DNA of 8,177 bases from Thermomicrobiales bacterium (GTDB lineage Bacteria > Chloroflexota > Chloroflexia > Thermomicrobiales > UBA6265): positions 1 to 8,177 of the forward strand of contig JAUJLY010000112.1 in NCBI GenBank assembly GCA_030447145.1. Reading direction: 5' to 3'. Shown here in pieces: positions 6,752 to 8,177 of the stretch. A program made the translations under genes and the position numbers. How positions within the stretch are numbered: position 1 is the stretch's first letter; every line of letters starts with the position of its first letter. The notes under the pieces are model-generated. The model worked only from the letters and a program-made list of their open reading frames with translations. It made no database searches and was not told where the DNA came from.

Positions 6752-6777
6752 GGTAGCATGTCGGGCGATATGCTACC
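6752..6777 (-). promoter_or_regulatory. 8-bp dyad in the upstream region of the oxidoreductase gene
   Basis: GGTAGCAT (6752-6759) and ATGCTACC (6770-6777) are perfect inverted arms around a 10-nt centre. The dyad sits 24 nt before the ATG. It fits an operator for a dimeric regulator near the promoter, or a hairpin in the 5' leader. No strong -35/-10 pair is visible to fix the transcription start. Confidence 0.45.
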
Positions 6778-7167
6778 CGATACAGTCGCTCGTGAAATCA
6801 CTCCCACCATCTGTTCCGGGCTGGGGTGCTGTGGGAGCTGAATCGCAACGGCATCGTGTTGGACTGATTCGTGGCATAAGCGGTCATTCCTTGTACGCCT
6901 GCACTACGTCTCGTCGATCGCCACAGGCAGCGTAGGCATGCTGACGCTGCTCTTCCTGATGACCGCTGCCTTCGGTTATGGGGCAATGGTATTCGTTGGG
7001 TCAAAGGCGGGCTGGGAGGAAGTTACACGGGTGGTTCAGGCCCGGCCCCGGGTCTTCCCCCCTCTGGCACGATCGCCGCACTCCGCTCGGAGACGCGCGG
7101 TCACGATAAGTGTAGAGGGCGGGACAGAACGCCTTTGGCCATCTCCTAGCATTGTGACCCTGTATTG

Positions 7168-7206
7168 ACCGAGGCGCGGATGCTTGCTTGGCATCCGCGC
7201 CTCGGT
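7168..7206 (-). terminator. 16-bp hairpin after the peptidase gene, probable terminator
   Basis: ACCGAGGCGCGGATGC (7168-7183) and GCATCCGCGCCTCGGT (7191-7206) pair perfectly around a 7-nt loop, beginning 30 nt after the peptidase stop. It is the strongest short hairpin in the window, very GC-rich, and placed where a terminator should be. Neither side has a T-run, so termination would have to be of the U-less type; otherwise the stem protects the mRNA 3' end. Confidence 0.65.
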
Positions 7207-7236
7207 GTACGGCCTCACACCCGGCAAGAAACTGCC

Positions 7237-8177
7237 CTACCGGGCCAGGAGCGCCAGCAGCGTCGCGGAGGTGGTGATGCCCTGCCAGAGGCGCTCGACA
7301 CGGTAGCTCTCGTTGGGGGAGTGGTTGGCCTGCTCGGGTGCGCCGTAGGGGACGAGGAACGACGGTAGGCCAAGGGTCTTCGTCCACGTCGCGTCCGGCA
7401 GGCTGCCGCCGACCGAGGGGATGTCGATCGGGCGCTTGCCAAACCCGGCCTCGACGGCATCGCGGACGACATCGGCAAGCGGATGCTCGACGGGGGTGAA
7501 CGAGGGCAGCATGCCGCCGTCCAGCTGAACGATCTCGACTCCGTCTCCGTACTTCTCGACGTGTGCGCTGATCTTCTCCCAGATCTCGGCCGGGGTCTGG
7601 TCCGGCACCAGGCGCATATCAATCTTCACCGTGGCTTTCGCCGGGATGATCGTCTTGCTGCCGGGACCGCCGTAGCCACCGGTGAACCCTGCGATGTTCA
7701 GCGTAGGTTGAGCCATGATCCGATTGGCGTAGGGAAGATCGGCCGGGGGGACCATCTCGGTGATGCCGATGGCGCCGATGGTCTCCTGCGTATCGAAGGG
7801 CAGCTTCTCCATCGCCGCCCGGGCGCCGGGTGTGGGCTCCAGCACGTTGTCATAGAAGCCCTCGATGAGGATGCGGTTCTGGTCGTCGATCATCGTGTTG
7901 AGGAGCCTGACGAGCTGCCAGATCGGGTTGGGCGCGACCCCTCCCCAGTGACCCGAGTGGAGATCACGATTGGGACCGGTGGCGCGGAGCTCGACATAGA
8001 GCAGGCCGCGGACGCCGAATGAGATCTCCGTGTACCGCTCGTCGGTAATCGGGCCATCGGAGGTGTAGATGAGCTCGGCCGTCAGCAGGGCGCGGTGGGC
8101 GCGGACGGTCTCGTTGAGTGGGGGGGTGCCGACCGCTTCCTCGCCCTCCCGCAGGACCTTGACGTGGCGAGGCAGCG
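7237..8177 (-). CDS. M20 family metallopeptidase (dipeptidase), N-terminus outside the window
   Basis: The visible 312 residues (first full codon at 8173-8175) are the C-terminal two thirds of an M20 zinc aminoacylase/dipeptidase of the carnosinase/Dug1-like type, normally about 450-470 residues. Within the visible part, DLHSGHWGGVAPNP at about 71-84 marks the entry to the lid (dimerisation) domain. ATVKIDMRLVPDQTP follows in the lid, GGSLPDA is a substrate-contact loop, and HSPNESY near the end holds the last metal-binding His. The upstream metal ligands (the His, Asp and Glu-Glu cluster) lie beyond the right edge, so completeness of the active site cannot be checked. It should hydrolyse dipeptides or N-acyl amino acids in the cytoplasm. 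The open frame runs unbroken to the window edge; an internal ATG at 7893 is not the start because the family match continues upstream of it. A 16-bp hairpin follows the stop by 30 nt. Confidence 0.94.
   Translation of the reverse strand, partial: LPRHVKVLREGEEAVGTPPLNETVRAHRALLTAELIYTSDGPITDERYTEISFGVRGLLYVELRATGPNRDLHSGHWGGVAPNPIWQLVRLLNTMIDDQNRILIEGFYDNVLEPTPGARAAMEKLPFDTQETIGAIGITEMVPPADLPYANRIMAQPTLNIAGFTGGYGGPGSKTIIPAKATVKIDMRLVPDQTPAEIWEKISAHVEKYGDGVEIVQLDGGMLPSFTPVEHPLADVVRDAVEAGFGKRPIDIPSVGGSLPDATWTKTLGLPSFLVPYGAPEQANHSPNESYRVERLWQGITTSATLLALLAR

Larger units (their letters stand above)
6729..7236. other. 508-bp gap between the oxidoreductase and peptidase genes
   Basis: No recognisable gene lies here. 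Besides the 8-bp dyad and the 16-bp hairpin listed separately, there is a 7-bp inverted repeat, CTCCCAC at 6801-6807 and GTGGGAG at 6831-6837. A plus-strand open frame runs from the ATG at 6938 to the TGA at 7166-7168 (76 codons). Its first 25 residues are hydrophobic (MLTLLFLMTAAFGYGAMVF...) and the rest is Arg/Pro-rich. It has no good ribosome site, and I do not call it as a gene, although its stop abuts the hairpin. The minus-strand promoter of the oxidoreductase gene should be in the left part. Confidence 0.5.

Noticed and set aside
5679..6935. A 418-codon plus-strand open frame
   Set aside because: It lies opposite the well-supported oxidoreductase gene and its flanking gaps. Its protein shows no recognisable motif and is the kind of long antisense frame that high GC at third codon positions produces.
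6938..7168. A 76-codon plus-strand open frame with a hydrophobic start
   Set aside because: It has no good ribosome site or recognisable family, and its second half looks like translated non-coding GC-rich DNA. Its stop next to a hairpin is suggestive but not enough.

Overview
The window is GC-rich, densely coded bacterial DNA. The gene mix (double-domain KaiC-like ATPase, GAF-PAS kinase, single-domain response regulator, F420-type luciferase-like oxidoreductase, trifolitoxin-immunity-like phosphotransferase) suggests a Chloroflexota bacterium of the Thermomicrobia/Sphaerobacter type. An actinobacterium is the main alternative. This placement rests on gene style only and is an inference.

Layout. 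The left edge holds the 3' part of a plus-strand sensor histidine kinase (GAF tail, PAS, HisKA, HATPase). It converges on everything else, which lies on the minus strand. Reading leftward from the right edge, the minus-strand genes are: a partial M20 dipeptidase (7237-8177) followed by a 16-bp hairpin; a 508-bp gap; a luciferase-like monooxygenase (5814-6728); a 254-nt gap rich in inverted repeats; a PLP-dependent threonine/serine dehydratase (4588-5559); an APH-fold phosphotransferase 10 nt downstream (3804-4577); a small single-span membrane protein (3494-3697); a 344-bp gap; and a KaiC-like ATPase (1662-3149) whose stop overlaps the start of a receiver-only response regulator (1297-1665).

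How the genes may work together. The left 3.2 kb looks like a signalling cluster: kinase, receiver and KaiC-like ATPase, with the last two translationally coupled. The kinase is odd in two ways. The phospho-accepting His of its H-box is replaced by Arg, and its reading frame breaks inside a G6 run between the G1 and G2 boxes of the ATPase domain. The KaiC-like protein keeps both P-loops but, by eye alignment, lacks the first glutamate of the catalytic pair in both halves and the Thr of the Ser-Thr autophosphorylation pair. No kaiA or kaiB is visible. The right 5 kb looks metabolic (amino-acid dehydratase, peptidase, flavin/F420 oxidoreductase), with the dehydratase and phosphotransferase forming one transcription unit behind a structured leader.
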